A program made the translations under genes and the position numbers. Below, one piece after another: positions 13,501 to 27,989 of a DNA stretch of 64,000 bases. Each line of letters begins with the position of its first letter. The first letter of the stretch is position 1. Below the pieces are notes generated by a model. The model was not told where the DNA came from, ran no database searches, and saw only the letters and a list, made by a program, of their open reading frames with translations. Origin of the DNA: Podaxis mareebaensis (taxonomy: Eukaryota; Basidiomycota; Agaricomycetes; Agaricales; Agaricaceae); the NCBI GenBank assembly GCA_018524725.1, contig JAEUWP010000602.1, positions 124,001-188,000 on the forward strand, given 5' to 3'.

Positions 13501-14405
13501 TCGCCGCTTTTCTCTTTCTCGCCGCTTTTCTCTCTCTCCCTGCTTTTTCGTTCCTTCAAGCGGTTCCGCTCGCGCGCCTCTCTCTCTCGTAGCTGATACA
13601 TGTCCTTTTCCTGTTGTTCCCACTGTTGGACATCCTTCATCCGGCCTCCTGCCACTTGGTCTCGATAGCGTTCCCTAGTGTTCCGTTCTTTCTCTTTCGT
13701 TTCTACGCGCTGACGGCCGTTGCCCTCTATCTCTCGGTCAGTCCCATAGTCGTGTGGCGTGTCGCGCTTGCGATCAAGGGAGTCGAAAGCCAAATGTTGG
13801 TTCTCACCACCATCGCTTTCGTCTACTAACTTCTGTTTCTTCCCTCTCTCGGTGGATGCCGTCTGCACTTCGGGTGGAAGCCAGATCTGATGCTGTTGAG
13901 GAGCGGGTGGCGCAGACTTTTGGTTTGGTCGACTAGGTCGCTCAGGTTTGATATTAACCATAGCGCCCTTCTCGTTACCAGAGCGTTCGGCTGCTTCCTT
14001 ACGCTTTGCGGAGGGTTTGGATTTCTCTTTCACATCGTCAAGAGGCTTCAAGTCGGGAGCCTTAGAGGCCGATGGGTCGGGAGGATAGGGTTGTGAGAGC
14101 GGAAGGTTGGGCGGAAGGAGACGACTAGTTGAGGGACCGGGGAAAGTGGAGAATCTAGAGGAGTGGTCTGTTTTGACACGACCGAAGGCATCAACACTGG
14201 GGACATCCAGGGAACGAAGTCCGGCGTTCTTCGTCGGATGTGGTTTGGAAGAAGGGTTGTTACTTGGTTCCACGCCATTGGAAGGTTTGGCACGGTCTTT
14301 GTCCAGTTTGGAAGAAGGAATCCACTGCCTGTAAGCGGCATCTTTGGTTCTAGATTTCGATGTGCCGGGTTGGCTATCATGAAAGCGCTGGAAGAAATTC
14401 TTCAT
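7550..14405 (-). CDS. giant, mostly disordered protein of unknown function
   Basis: I do not recognise this protein. Four exons are inferred: 14405-12462, 12406-11333, 11276-7893 and 7795-7550. Each is an exact multiple of three, so all three introns are phase 0 (55, 56 and 97 bp), giving 2,215 residues. The N-terminus begins MKNFFQRFHDSQPGTSKSRT. Residues about 220-550 are an almost continuous Arg/Glu/Lys/Asp helix of trichohyalin type. The rest is Ser/Pro/Gln/His-rich and disordered. A short motif recurs: IWLPP (174-178), LILPP (about 1011), IWLPP (about 2045) and IYIPP (about 2137), usually after Gln or Tyr. The C-terminal exon has a better-ordered look (REWTEAG, RRPGLVWADPEDPP). No catalytic domain or membrane segment was seen. 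The large exons contrast with intron-dense neighbours. A scaffold or adaptor role is only a guess. Confidence 0.8.
11277..11332 (-). other. phase-0 intron 2 of the giant gene
   Basis: Donor GTATAT again follows a GAG codon, and the acceptor is AATAG. The downstream exon starts PRQDLILPPSN, one copy of the recurring LPP motif. Confidence 0.65.
12407..12461 (-). other. phase-0 intron 1 of the giant gene
   Basis: Donor GTCGGT follows codon GAG, and the acceptor is TATAG. Skipping it would read into a frame with no other support. The next exon resumes at HNQTTNSPRDPG. Confidence 0.7.
13497..13535 (-). repeat. 18-bp tandem duplication inside the charged helix
   Basis: The sequence ctcgccgcttttctcttt occurs twice in tandem with a partial third copy. 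On the minus strand it encodes repeated SGEKEK units. It is the clearest in-register repeat in a long CT-rich stretch and suggests growth of the Glu/Lys/Arg region by replication slippage. Confidence 0.6.
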
Positions 14406-15381
14406 ACAGAAGCCTCAGGATAGATACGGAATGGAAAGAATGAGACCTGCTCTAGTTTCGCGTTACGGTTGTCAAGAATGGTATGGTGTACCGACCATGA
14501 AACGAGAGGGTCATAAATGAGCTTGCATACATGAGGTGAAGGTGGTGTGTAGACCCTTCCGCATTTGGCACTCGACCCGAGTCCACGATTTCTGCACGCA
14601 CCAACGGAACACTTAAAAAACTCCGTTCTGTTTTCGTGGTCCATCTCGGTAATTGCAAAGAATCACTCAAAATGAATTAAAGCGAAGCTACAAGTGCATA
14701 TGTATATAGCTATTGGTATGTGCCACCCACTAGTACCCACAACGATAGAATGATTGCCTGGGGCAAGTATCGTCGTCGACTGTACAAGGGCGCCGCGAGC
14801 GATGACATACCAGGCCAACTCCAGAACGGAATCAACGTGGTATGCCGTATCGCTGGTTCGATCTTACACAATTTTGACTCATTACACGACAGTTGAACAG
14901 CGAGAAGGCTGCTGGAGAAATTCTCCCTGCCGAGACAATTTAAGGATTGTGTGATTCACAGCACAGAAAGATGAAGCACTTAACGGAACAGTTTCAGAAA
15001 CAAAGGAAACGTTTTGTAATGGAGTTCCAGCAGCGTATAAAATTGCAAGGCAAAGGCAGGGAAGCATTTTGTTGAAGCGGACTAAATAGAAATTCGATCG
15101 GAGATGGCCGATTCTCGCTAACTCCCGGTAGGTGCAACGAGCGTGCACATTTGTGTCTGAGTAAGGCACTCCGTATCAAGGTCACTTCGCACACCAGTCA
15201 AGCCCATACTCCATTGCCCTTCCAAAGTTCCTGCCCTTCACTTTTATAGATAATCTTTCTGCTGTACATACCCGCCGACTATCCCCGACGAGTCTTCACG
15301 GCGTGGTTTAGCAATGGTTCGTTTTATCTTATTGCAAACACTTATTACGCGCTCGCTGATTGTCACATTCAGAACGACACC
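14406..15381. other. divergent intergenic region between giant gene and UBP15
   Basis: The 976 bp holds the promoters and 5' UTRs of two divergent genes. A TATAAA lies at 15036-15041 and an AT-rich tgtatatag near 14700. Short ORFs on the minus strand (for example 14402-14644) show no conserved features, and I read them as UTR. Confidence 0.4.
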
Positions 15382-19621
<4,240 letters not shown>

Positions 19622-19813
19622 TCTAGTTTCTGCCTTCATACCTTCGCGCACACTATTCAGTTACATCTCACGTTATTTTTCGTTCCTGCCATCACTGTAT
19701 TTTCTCCCCATGTGCCGTTGAACACAATAATTCCCTGTGGTTCCCGAATACATCATGCCATTAAAAGCGGACTGTACAAGTGTCGTCAGATAGTATAAAC
19801 TAGCAAGTGGTAT

Positions 19814-20671
19814 CTATTTGCGTTTCTTGCCCCTCTTCTTGCCCTAGGACACGGTGAGATATGTAAGAAATGGGTTGTCAGAGATAGCTTACGGCTTTTG
19901 AAGATCTTGAAACAGTCTCCTCTCCATCACTAGATACTACGCTGCCGGGACCGGGACCTGTTTTGGGAGCAGAAGGCATCGGCAGGCCATTTGAGACTTG
20001 GGTTAAGGAAGAGGTTACCAGTGGCGGAGCAGGTGTAGTCTCAGGCTTTGCCTTCACCCCGTATTTTTGTTCTGATGTCGATGTAAGTATAATCCATGCG
20101 CATTTCAGTGGTGCATACACACCAATTTCGAGCTTGGCCTCGGCAGTACGCTCAAATACTGCTCGCATCTTCTCGTTCGCAAGCATTTCATTGGCAGTGG
20201 GGAAAATGACCTGGCCCCAACCTTCGACGAAGGAATTGGCCTCTGACACTACTTCCATGATCTCTGCTTCCAGCTCCTTTTCGGCCGCTAAGAGACTATT
20301 CCATAAATCATCACCTATTGACCCTTTCTGAAGGAGAGCCTGAAGAGCAGGTTTGTCTTCACGGATTTTCAACACGCGCTGGACGTCGGCCATGGCGCGA
20401 CGCACGAGGGCAGATTTGAGGAGGGCATCGGAGGCAGGAGGATCGGTTTTCTGAAGGAGAGTGACATATGCATTTCGTTCGGGGTGTGAAGGAAAGTAGG
20501 GTTCGAATACTTGTTCTGATGTATGCAATGAAAGTTAAAACCAAATGCTGATTTCCGGGTGAGAGATGGGCCGGACGTACTTGAAGTATGTCGGCGGTAA
20601 AAGTAGCTGAAGACAAAGAGTCCTCCAAAGACGATGATAATGTATGCAACGGGCACCAGAACGGACGCCAT
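19814..20671 (-). CDS. SEC66: Sec63-complex subunit Sec66 (Sec71), post-translational ER translocation
   Basis: Sec66 is the membrane-anchored partner of Sec62, Sec63 and Sec72, which drives post-translational import into the ER. The start MASVLVPVAYIIIVFGG at 20671 places one transmembrane helix at residues about 5-26, followed by YFYRRHTS. After an intron, the cytosolic domain reads QVFEPYFPSHPERNAYVTLL, ALVRRAMADVQRVLKIRED, and the signature LWNSLLAAEKELEAEIMEV with VEGWGQVIFPTANEM. The tail is Pro/Ser-rich, and a last tiny exon (about 19814-19842) encodes a Lys/Arg cluster GKKRGKKRK and the stop. It is convergent with UBP15 (192 bp apart) and divergent from citrate synthase (227 bp apart). 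Confidence 0.92.
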
Positions 20672-20898
20672 GGCAAAGAATTTGAAAGGGTCAACGTGTT
20701 CAGTCTTGGATGTGCTGGCGAAGCTTGCAGTTGCTTGTCATAGCCGATTTGATTATGTAAGCATGGGGCGGCTCATTGAAAGGGCGGCACGGAACATCCA
20801 GTGGGATAAGTAGCCGGGACGCATAAATACTGTGGGGTGCATAAATACCCTATTGACATTCCTTGTTGTCCCGCTTGACTCTGCAACCTTTTGGCCTG

Positions 20899-22944
20899 AT
20901 GTTTGTTCGCGCTGCTTCCTCTAGGGCTATCCTTCGCGGCGCTTCGGCTTCGGCTTCTTCCAAAAGATTCGCGTCCACCAAGGTATCGTTGATTCGGTTA
21001 TTGGTCGTACCATTGCCTGGAACGTGCTCATACGGTTTTCTTTCGTTTAGTCTCTTCGTGAGACCTTGAAGGAAGTTATTCCTGCGAAGCAGGAGCAGCT
21101 CAAGAAACTTGTGAGCCCAGTCTGATTCCATAAAATGGAGCCTGGACATTAACAAAGCTTTCAGAAAGCCGAACATTCGCAGACAATCGTTGGCGATGTT
21201 AAGGTTGGGAAGGTTGAAAAAGCACGCATAGCAATGTCTTGAATGCTTTGAATAGGTCGAGAACATTATCGGTGGCATGCGCGGCTTGAAGTCGATGCTC
21301 TGGGAGGCATCCGTCCTTGATCCTATTGAGGTTCTTGACCCATACTCCTCGACTTATAGATCCGTACTCAACCTCAGGTATACCAGGGTATCCGCTTCCA
21401 CGGTCTTACTATTCCCGACTGCCAAAAGGTTCTTCCGCCTGCGCCAGGAGGCAAGGAGATCATCGCCGAGAGTATGCTCTGGCTCCTCTTGACAGGTCAA
21501 GTTCCTACACCCGAACAGACCCGGGAGCTCTCCAGAGAATTCGCCGAAAAAGGAGATCTTCCTAAGTTCGTCGAAGACCTTGTCGATTCGTACGTTGCCC
21601 GGATCCCGCTGGCCGATAGCGTGTTGTTGACGAGTTGGGGCATGTGATTTTTGATGCTCCGGATTGCAGGTTGCCCCAGTCATTGCATCCTATGACGCAG
21701 CTGGGTGTCGGCGTTGCCGCATTGAATCATGACAGCCAATTCCAGGCTGCGTATGAGAGGGGTATGAAGAAGTCGGAATATTGGACTCACACACTCGAGG
21801 ACTGCTTGACCCTTATTGCCCGACTTCCGGCTCTTGCTGCTCGCATTTACCGAAATGTCTACAAGCCTGGTAACGAGCTTCCGGTCCTCGACAAGGACTT
21901 GGATCTTGTTGGTGAGGATTTCGGACAGGATCCATAACGTCATGTGCATCTCACCGAACTTCGCAATAGGCAACTACACTAGACTTTTGGGCTATGGCGA
22001 CAACCACAGTTTGACCGAGTACCTCCGACTATACATCGCCCTTCACGGTGACCATGAGGGTGGCAATGCATCTGCCCATACCGCTCGTAAGCAACGAGTT
22101 ATCCATTTGGAAAATACTCATCCGACGTTTCCCAAGATCTTGTCGGGTCCACGCTTGCTGATCCTTACTTGTCATACTCCGCCGCTTTGTCCGCCCTTGC
22201 TGGTCCTCTTCACGGGTACGTCTCTTGTTTACTTATATCTACGGTGATCCCAAGCGCTGACAACCTTCATTCAGCCTTGCCAACCAAGAAGTTCTCCGCT
22301 GGCAACTCGCCATGCAGAAGGAGATTGGCAATAACATCACACATGAAAACATTAAAGACTACATTTGGAAGACTCTCAATAGTGGTCAAGTTGTTCCGGG
22401 ATACGGTCACGGTGTTTTGAGGAACCCCGACCCTCGATTTATTGCCCTCCAAGAGTTCTGCCAGTCCCGTCCTGAGCTGAGGGAATCGCCGATTATTCAG
22501 TTGGTTAACAAGACTTTCGAGGTTGCTCCTGGAGTCCTCAAGGAGCATGGCAAGGTTCGTCTCGACTCAACTTACTCAAGCGCGAGATCGACAGGTTGAT
22601 TTATCCTGGTTTTGGGAATGTAGACCAAGAACCCCTATCCTAACGTTGATGCCACCTCGGGATGTGTCCTCTACCACTATGGTCTTACCGAGTTCAAAGT
22701 GAGTATATGATTCATCTCCGTATAAATTCGTTCTAATTCTCGCATAGTACTACACTGTTATCTTCGGTGTCTCTCGCGCCCTTGGTGCCCTCACTCAACT
22801 TGTGTGGGCAAGGGCTCTCGGCTTGCCCCTGGAGAGGCCCAAGTGTAAGTCCCGCTCAATTAACGACTATTGTACTGTTGTTCATTCATACGTCTAGCCG
22901 TCTCGATGGACGTACTCGAGAAACTTGTCAAGGCTCAATCATGA
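20899..22944 (+). CDS. CIT1: citrate synthase, mitochondrial
   Basis: The enzyme condenses acetyl-CoA and oxaloacetate to citrate, the entry step of the TCA cycle. [20 protein letters not shown] is an Arg/Ser/Ala-rich mitochondrial presequence, and no C-terminal SKL-type peroxisomal signal is present (it ends KLVKAQS). Visible landmarks are [76 protein letters not shown] (catalytic His) and [11 protein letters not shown] (second catalytic His). Roughly nine introns are needed. For example, the stretch after SVLDPIE is an intron ending at ataccag, which restores EGIRFHG; one after LDLVG ends at caatag and restores [11 protein letters not shown]. With these removed the full family alignment is continuous. 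Confidence 0.94.
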
Positions 22945-23290
22945 GTTATACTCGATACCTTGCTTAACCTGCAACAAAATTATTCTCAAGCTTAGATTCT
23001 TGTGCCTTACAAAATATAAGAGACCGGACGGAATATACATCATTTTTTATTTATACAAGGGAATATGTACAGTGGTTCAACCAGCTGCCTCAGGCAACTT
23101 CACGCCAGGATGGAAAGAGAGTGATGACTAGCCAGAAAATAGAGAAAGAAAAGTACTTAAATAAAAAGGTATACTCCTTACAACAGCCGAGCTGCACCTT
23201 GGAATGCTAAAAGGTGGTGTAAGGATCATCCATGACCAGAAAAAGGTAATGTACAAAATGGGTATCCCAAAGACCGAAATCAACCGTGGC
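22945..23290. other. convergent intergenic spacer
   Basis: This 346 bp lies between two convergent genes. It is AT-rich around 22975-23060 and 23140-23175, consistent with 3' UTRs and polyadenylation regions. I see nothing else. Confidence 0.4.
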
Positions 23291-24476
23291 CTAGAACCGT
23301 CGGGGTTGGCCAGCCGCTGGGGCAGGTTGCATTTGACCCGGCTGTGGGGAACGTGGATTCGGGAAACCTTGGCCTGGTGGAGGCGGACCTCGTGGATTGA
23401 CGCCTGGGGGAGGGACGAAACCTTGTGGAGGTCCAGCATAACCTGCAGGAGGGATGCCAGGCCGTGGAGGTGCACCATTTTGGGGGAAACCACCTGGCGG
23501 GGGACCACCACGACCAGCTGGTGGGGGTATAGATTGAGAGCGCTGTGGAGGCATCTGTGGAGGTGGTGGACCCGCAGTGGGCCGTGGAACTGGGGCAGAG
23601 GGCGCACCAGGGTCGCGGAGAGCAACTGGAGCTGGTCGCCCAGCTGCACCACCACCGGTTTTCTCGGCCGCTTTTATAATTTCGTCGCTATTGAAACGAA
23701 GAGCTTGAGCTGCGGTGACTAAATATAGAAAGCTGGAGGAACGTACTCAAGGAGGTTGAGGGCAGCACAAAGGACGACCCATTCGACGCAATCCTCGTTT
23801 CCTTCACCCAGAGTCTGCCACACGGCCTTCTCCTCGGGGGTCTTACCGGTGATGCTGATCCTAGTACCACCACCATTGGGACCGGGCGGGTTCTTCTGAA
23901 TTTTGCCGAACTCGATGCGCTTGGGAGGGATGTTGTGGCCAGCGTATGCAAAGTAAAACATGCTCCAGAAGGCGGCATTTGGGTTAGGCTTTGAGATCTG
24001 GAAAAGGGGGAGATCCGGGGAGTCTGGGGACGGAAGAGAAAGCTTGTAGATGGGGGAAATGACACCAGTGTTTGCGATGGTCCACTTGAGGTTGCGGGAA
24101 GCCTCGCAACGGACTACGCGGGATGCGGAGGGAGAGGCATGGCCGGGGTCGGAGACGGAGCCCTTGCTGTTGTCACGGCGGGGCGGGAAGAGCTTTGCGA
24201 CGCAGAGATCACCCTGGGGGGAGGGCGTGAGAAGATAGTTCTCTGTATTCTGTGGAGATGGGATGAGTGGACGATTGAATAGAAAAGAGGAGCCACTTGC
24301 ATGGTTAGTGTGGAGATAGGAATAGAGGATGTTAGTGGGCTGGCCATGAGGTGTAACAATAAGGGTAGGAAGGTGATTTGGAATGGGAGGGTGGTTGGGG
24401 GATGTGTAGACTGCGTAGATGGCTGGGAGAGGTCAGCAGGAAAAGAATGGCGGACAGAAAGCAACTCACCGGCCAT
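23291..24476 (-). CDS. uncharacterised protein with conserved core and Pro/Gly-rich tail
   Basis: I could not assign a named family. The start codon at 24476 (ATGGCCG) is followed at once by an intron. The next exon reads IYAVYTSPNHPPIPNHLPTL and TNILYSYLHTNH. The core appears conserved in style: RVVRCEASRNLKWTIANTG, PLFQISKPNPNAAFW, FYFAYAGHNIPPKRIEFGKI, TPEEKAVWQTLGEGNEDCVEW. From about residue 235 the tail is PPGQ-rich (repeated PP, GG and NPRG-like units) and ends AGQPRRF. No signal peptide or transmembrane helix is obvious. The core could be a PH-like or other small beta fold, with the tail as a binding region for SH3 or profilin, but this is inference. It is divergent from RTS1 with 197 bp between starts. 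Confidence 0.8.
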
Positions 24477-24673
24477 GGGGTAGACAGACAGAAAACAGCA
24501 GTTACTGCAATCCCCTCGACGTCCCCGTGCACGTCACCCCAGTCACGCGTCACATCTCACGCCTACTTTCCCTTCTCCATCGATCCCCGTCGTGCGCTCA
24601 CCACCAGTCACGACGCCGACGCTGCTATCCCCGCGCTGGACAATCCCAGGCTTGTCTTCCCCACAAACAAGCA

Positions 24674-27128
24674 ATGAAAAACATCAAGAGGACCTTCGTC
24701 AGTTCACCCTATCTTCTCAACGCGTCCCCAGTCTCACCCCTCCCAGCTTAGCAGGAAGAGCTCTCAGGACTCAAACACATCCAAGAAGGACGTCAAGTAT
24801 ACAAACTCTACTCCTGCTTCTGCCCCGCCTCCCCCACCTCCAAATACCACAAAACCGCTTCCACCTCCTGGTGGTTCCACATCAACGCCAAACCACCACC
24901 CCACCCCTACCTACTCCTCATCCAACTCCTCTTCCAACTCTCGTTCACCCGCTTCCTCGCCCCACTCTACTCCAGATCGCAGATCTTCCGCCGATAGTGC
25001 TTCGCCCGCTCCCCCAATCGTCGTAGTTAGCTCAGATCCCTCCTCTGATTCTTCTCGTCACACCGGAACCACTCCAGAGCGACACCCGACTGCCCTAGAT
25101 CACGGCAATGCAACCCCACCCCGCACCACGAGGGGCTTGCGTCCCAATCAACCTCCTAAGGATACCATTCCTATTGTTGGCAAACCACCCCGTAAGCAGC
25201 GGAGCAGCCGGTTCGTTGTGACTGAGAAGGTTGAAATCGAACGTCTTCCTCCCTTCATGGGTCAGTTCGTTCCCTGGTCCGTAAACAGCTTTTACTGACT
25301 CCATTATTGAAGAAACACCCCCCAATGAACGTCCACAACTTTTCATCAAAAAGCTACACCAGTGTCGCGTTCTTTTCGATTTCAACGACGCGAGTGCAGA
25401 GCTCAAGGGCAAGCAAATCAAGGCGCAGACTCTTCACGAAATGCTTGAATATATTACCACACAACGCGGCGTTATCACTGAGAACATTTATCCTGAGGTT
25501 GTCAACATGGTATGTTGCTCCCTCACTCCGTTGACCTTCCCTTTATTCAGCTATCATCAGTTCGCAGCCAACCTGTTCCGTTCGATTCCTCCCCCTGTCA
25601 ACCCCACGGGTGATGCGTTCGACCCAGAAGAGGATGAACCTGTACTTGAACTTGCGTGGCCCCATCTCCAAATCGTCTATGAGTTCTTCCTTCGCTTCGT
25701 CGAAAGCCCCGACTTCAACACTAACCTTGCCAAGCGGTATATTGACCAGTCCTTTGTGCTCAATCTCCTGGAGCTTTTTGATTCAGAAGACCCCCGCGAA
25801 CGCGATTTCCTCAAGACTACACTACACCGTATCTACGGCAAATTCCTGAATCTTCGTGCCTTCATCCGTCGCTCTATCAACAACGTCTTCTTCCACTTTA
25901 TCTATGAGACCGAACGACATAATGGCATAGCCGAACTTCTCGAGATTTTGGGGTCCATCATTAACGGCTTCGCTCTTCCCCTCAAGGAGGAGCACAAGAC
26001 CTTCCTCACGCGCGTCCTTATCCCATTACACAAAGTCAAGAGTCTTTCCTTGTATCATCCCCAACTGGCCTACTGTGTTGTACAATTCCTGGAAAAAGAC
26101 CCTTCGCTGGCGGAGGAAGTCATGATGGGGCTTCTCAAATACTGGCCCAAGGTGAACTCGCCTAAGGAGGTCATGTTCCTTAACGAGGTTGAGGAAGTGC
26201 TCGATGTCACAGACCCCAGCGAGTTTCAGAAGATCCAAGTGGCGCTGTTTACTCAATTAGCACGATGCATCAATAGTCAGCACTTCCAGGTGGCTGAGAG
26301 GGCATTGCTGTATTGGAACAACGATTACGTGGTGAATTTGATGAGCGATAACCTTGCCGTTATCCTTCCTATCGTTTTCCCCGCGCTCTATAACAACTCG
26401 AAAGCTCATTGGAACCGGTGAGCATTTTGTCGCCTCTCATTGCACTTGGAGCTAAAATTGTTTCTACTTTAGCACAATCCATGGCATGGTTTATAATGCC
26501 TTGAAACTATTCATGGAGATCAACCCTGATCTCTTTGACGAGGCACTGCAGCAATACAAGCAACGCAGAATCGAGTACGTTGGTTCCTTCCATCAATTCC
26601 CCTTGTCTGAAACCTTCCTCAGGGAACAAGAGCACGCAGTTCAGCAATACCACAAGTGGGAGAAATTATGTCAAGTAGCTCGCAAGAATGCCGGGGATAA
26701 ACTGCCCAACGGCTATCGGGAGATTCCACGTGAACCACCGCCACCGCCTGTCGCAGATGATAATGATATCCTGGATCTGTCAATGGAGTTGAATGCTGTT
26801 TCAATCGATGATGTCCCAGGCGACTTGGACGAGTCAGGGATTGAACGAGTACCCATGGCCGATCCTGGACTAGACGTAAGTCGGCTCGGTTTGTGCGCCC
26901 TTCAGTCGCTGACCAACAACCAGCGACCAATTCCATCAGTTGGAGATCATCCCTCTGAGCAACAGAGTGGATTGCACACACGCCGCAAGAGCGTTTTACC
27001 AGGTATGCAGGCTGGGCTGGAATCATCGATACCCAAAGCGACTAACCCTTTCCCTAGTTGATCCCAGCGTCCTACGAGACCTGCAGGCGCATAGAAGTCT
27101 AGATGATGGGCCTACAAGATCACTTTGA
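24674..27128 (+). CDS. RTS1: PP2A regulatory subunit B56 (Rts1-type)
   Basis: This B-type subunit directs the protein phosphatase 2A core to substrates in mitosis and stress responses. The proposed first exon MKNIKRTF at 24674 is followed by a 49-bp intron to [14 protein letters not shown]; this is the only ATG that joins in frame, so the 5' end is moderately certain. A long Ser/Pro-rich N-terminus leads into the HEAT-like B56 fold: [92 protein letters not shown], and a Trp/Asn segment [13 protein letters not shown]. The C-terminal exons give [21 protein letters not shown]. The basic patch [11 protein letters not shown] precedes the core. Intron positions after the core follow GTAAGT or GTATGC donors. 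Confidence 0.92.
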
Positions 27129-27829
27129 AGTACCTTATCGCTTCAATGATCATTGGTCCGATTACGCATACCTGTGGCGATTATATATCGTCACGCTCCT
27201 TTTCTTTGTTGAACGACTCAAGCCGTACACTGTTGAGTTTAGTATCGCGTACTTGAGTCGTAACCCGATTATATCTCCTCTTTTTCGATTTTCTTACTCT
27301 CCTTCCCCTACTCTCCTTCCCCCCACCACAATAAGACGCGATCCTCCCTGTGTATCGAGTACATCGTATTCATATCCTTCTGTGTCTTGTTTCTCTGCCC
27401 TTTCTGACGTTCTCATGGAATATCATACTTTTGCCTCTTACAATCTGCTACAGAGTTTCCCTACCTGATGTTCGAGCCACAGCGACATTCCGTAGGCTGC
27501 GTTTACAAAATCTGTATTTCGATTAATACCCATTCCACGACCGAACATTTATATATCATGATGCACGCATATTCCTGCTATCCAACCATGTGTGTATAAA
27601 GCCGAGGCGAACCAAGTGAGATATGAGCATTTAGTTGATCGAACGAGTTCCTGGACGTTGGCTGACAGAACATCTATGGGCACTGAGCACGTCGGGCACG
27701 ATCATCAGCATAATCCAGGTCCTTCTTCGCCGTTCCACAATGAGGACAGGTTCTGACAGCGCTGAACGATGACCATAAGCGGAAGAATGGAGAGCTGAAC
27801 AATAATATGACGCATGACGGGCACGTGAT

Positions 27830-27872
27830 TTCGCAAAGATTCCAGAGTGTTCGCAAAGATTCTCGTCGATTC
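27830..27872. promoter_or_regulatory. step-type heat-shock element, five TTC units at 10-bp period
   Basis: TTC occurs at 27830, 27840, 27850, 27860 and 27870, exactly 10 bp apart. A 13-bp direct repeat TTCGCAAAGATTC lies at 27830-27842 and again at 27850-27862. In yeast, step-type HSEs are nTTCn units separated by 5 bp, which is this spacing. The array sits 12 bp upstream of a TATA box and about 120 bp upstream of the Hsp70 start codon, so HSF control is likely. Confidence 0.75.
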
Positions 27873-27883
27873 CTAAGACATCA

Positions 27884-27889
27884 TATAAG
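27884..27889 (+). promoter_or_regulatory. TATA box of the Hsp70 gene
   Basis: TATAAG lies 106 bp upstream of the start codon and just downstream of the heat-shock element array. It is followed by a CT-rich leader. Confidence 0.6.
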
Positions 27890-27989
27890 TATGGCCTTCA
27901 GACTCACTGCCCTCTCCAGGTCTTTACTTTTTCACCCACTAATACCTGATCCATCTTTCCACAACTAATCTTCACACACCTACTCCGAC

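Larger units (their letters stand above)
27129..27989. promoter_or_regulatory. RTS1 3' region and Hsp70 promoter region
   Basis: This is 861 bp without a convincing gene. The first half is CT-rich, with short unconserved ORFs. The second half is the Hsp70 upstream region, with an E-box-like CACGTG at 27822-27827, the heat-shock element array and a TATA box. Confidence 0.55.

Noticed and set aside
12760..13600. Plus-strand Ser/Leu/Phe-rich ORFs, the longest 13027-13596
   Set aside because: They are the antisense of the Arg/Glu/Lys repeat of the giant gene; CTC/TTC-rich antisense gives open Ser/Leu/Phe frames by composition.
14402..14670. Minus-strand small ORFs upstream of the giant gene
   Set aside because: No conserved features or splice path into the gene; best read as 5' leader.
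23204..23722. Plus-strand Trp/Arg-rich ORF of 172 codons
   Set aside because: It is the reverse complement of the PPG-rich coding tail; the amino-acid content follows from that composition.
27674..27856. Minus-strand ORF with two Cys pairs (CPSC, CPHC)
   Set aside because: Too short, no flanking exons, and it overlaps the Hsp70 promoter region; cysteine spacing is probably chance.
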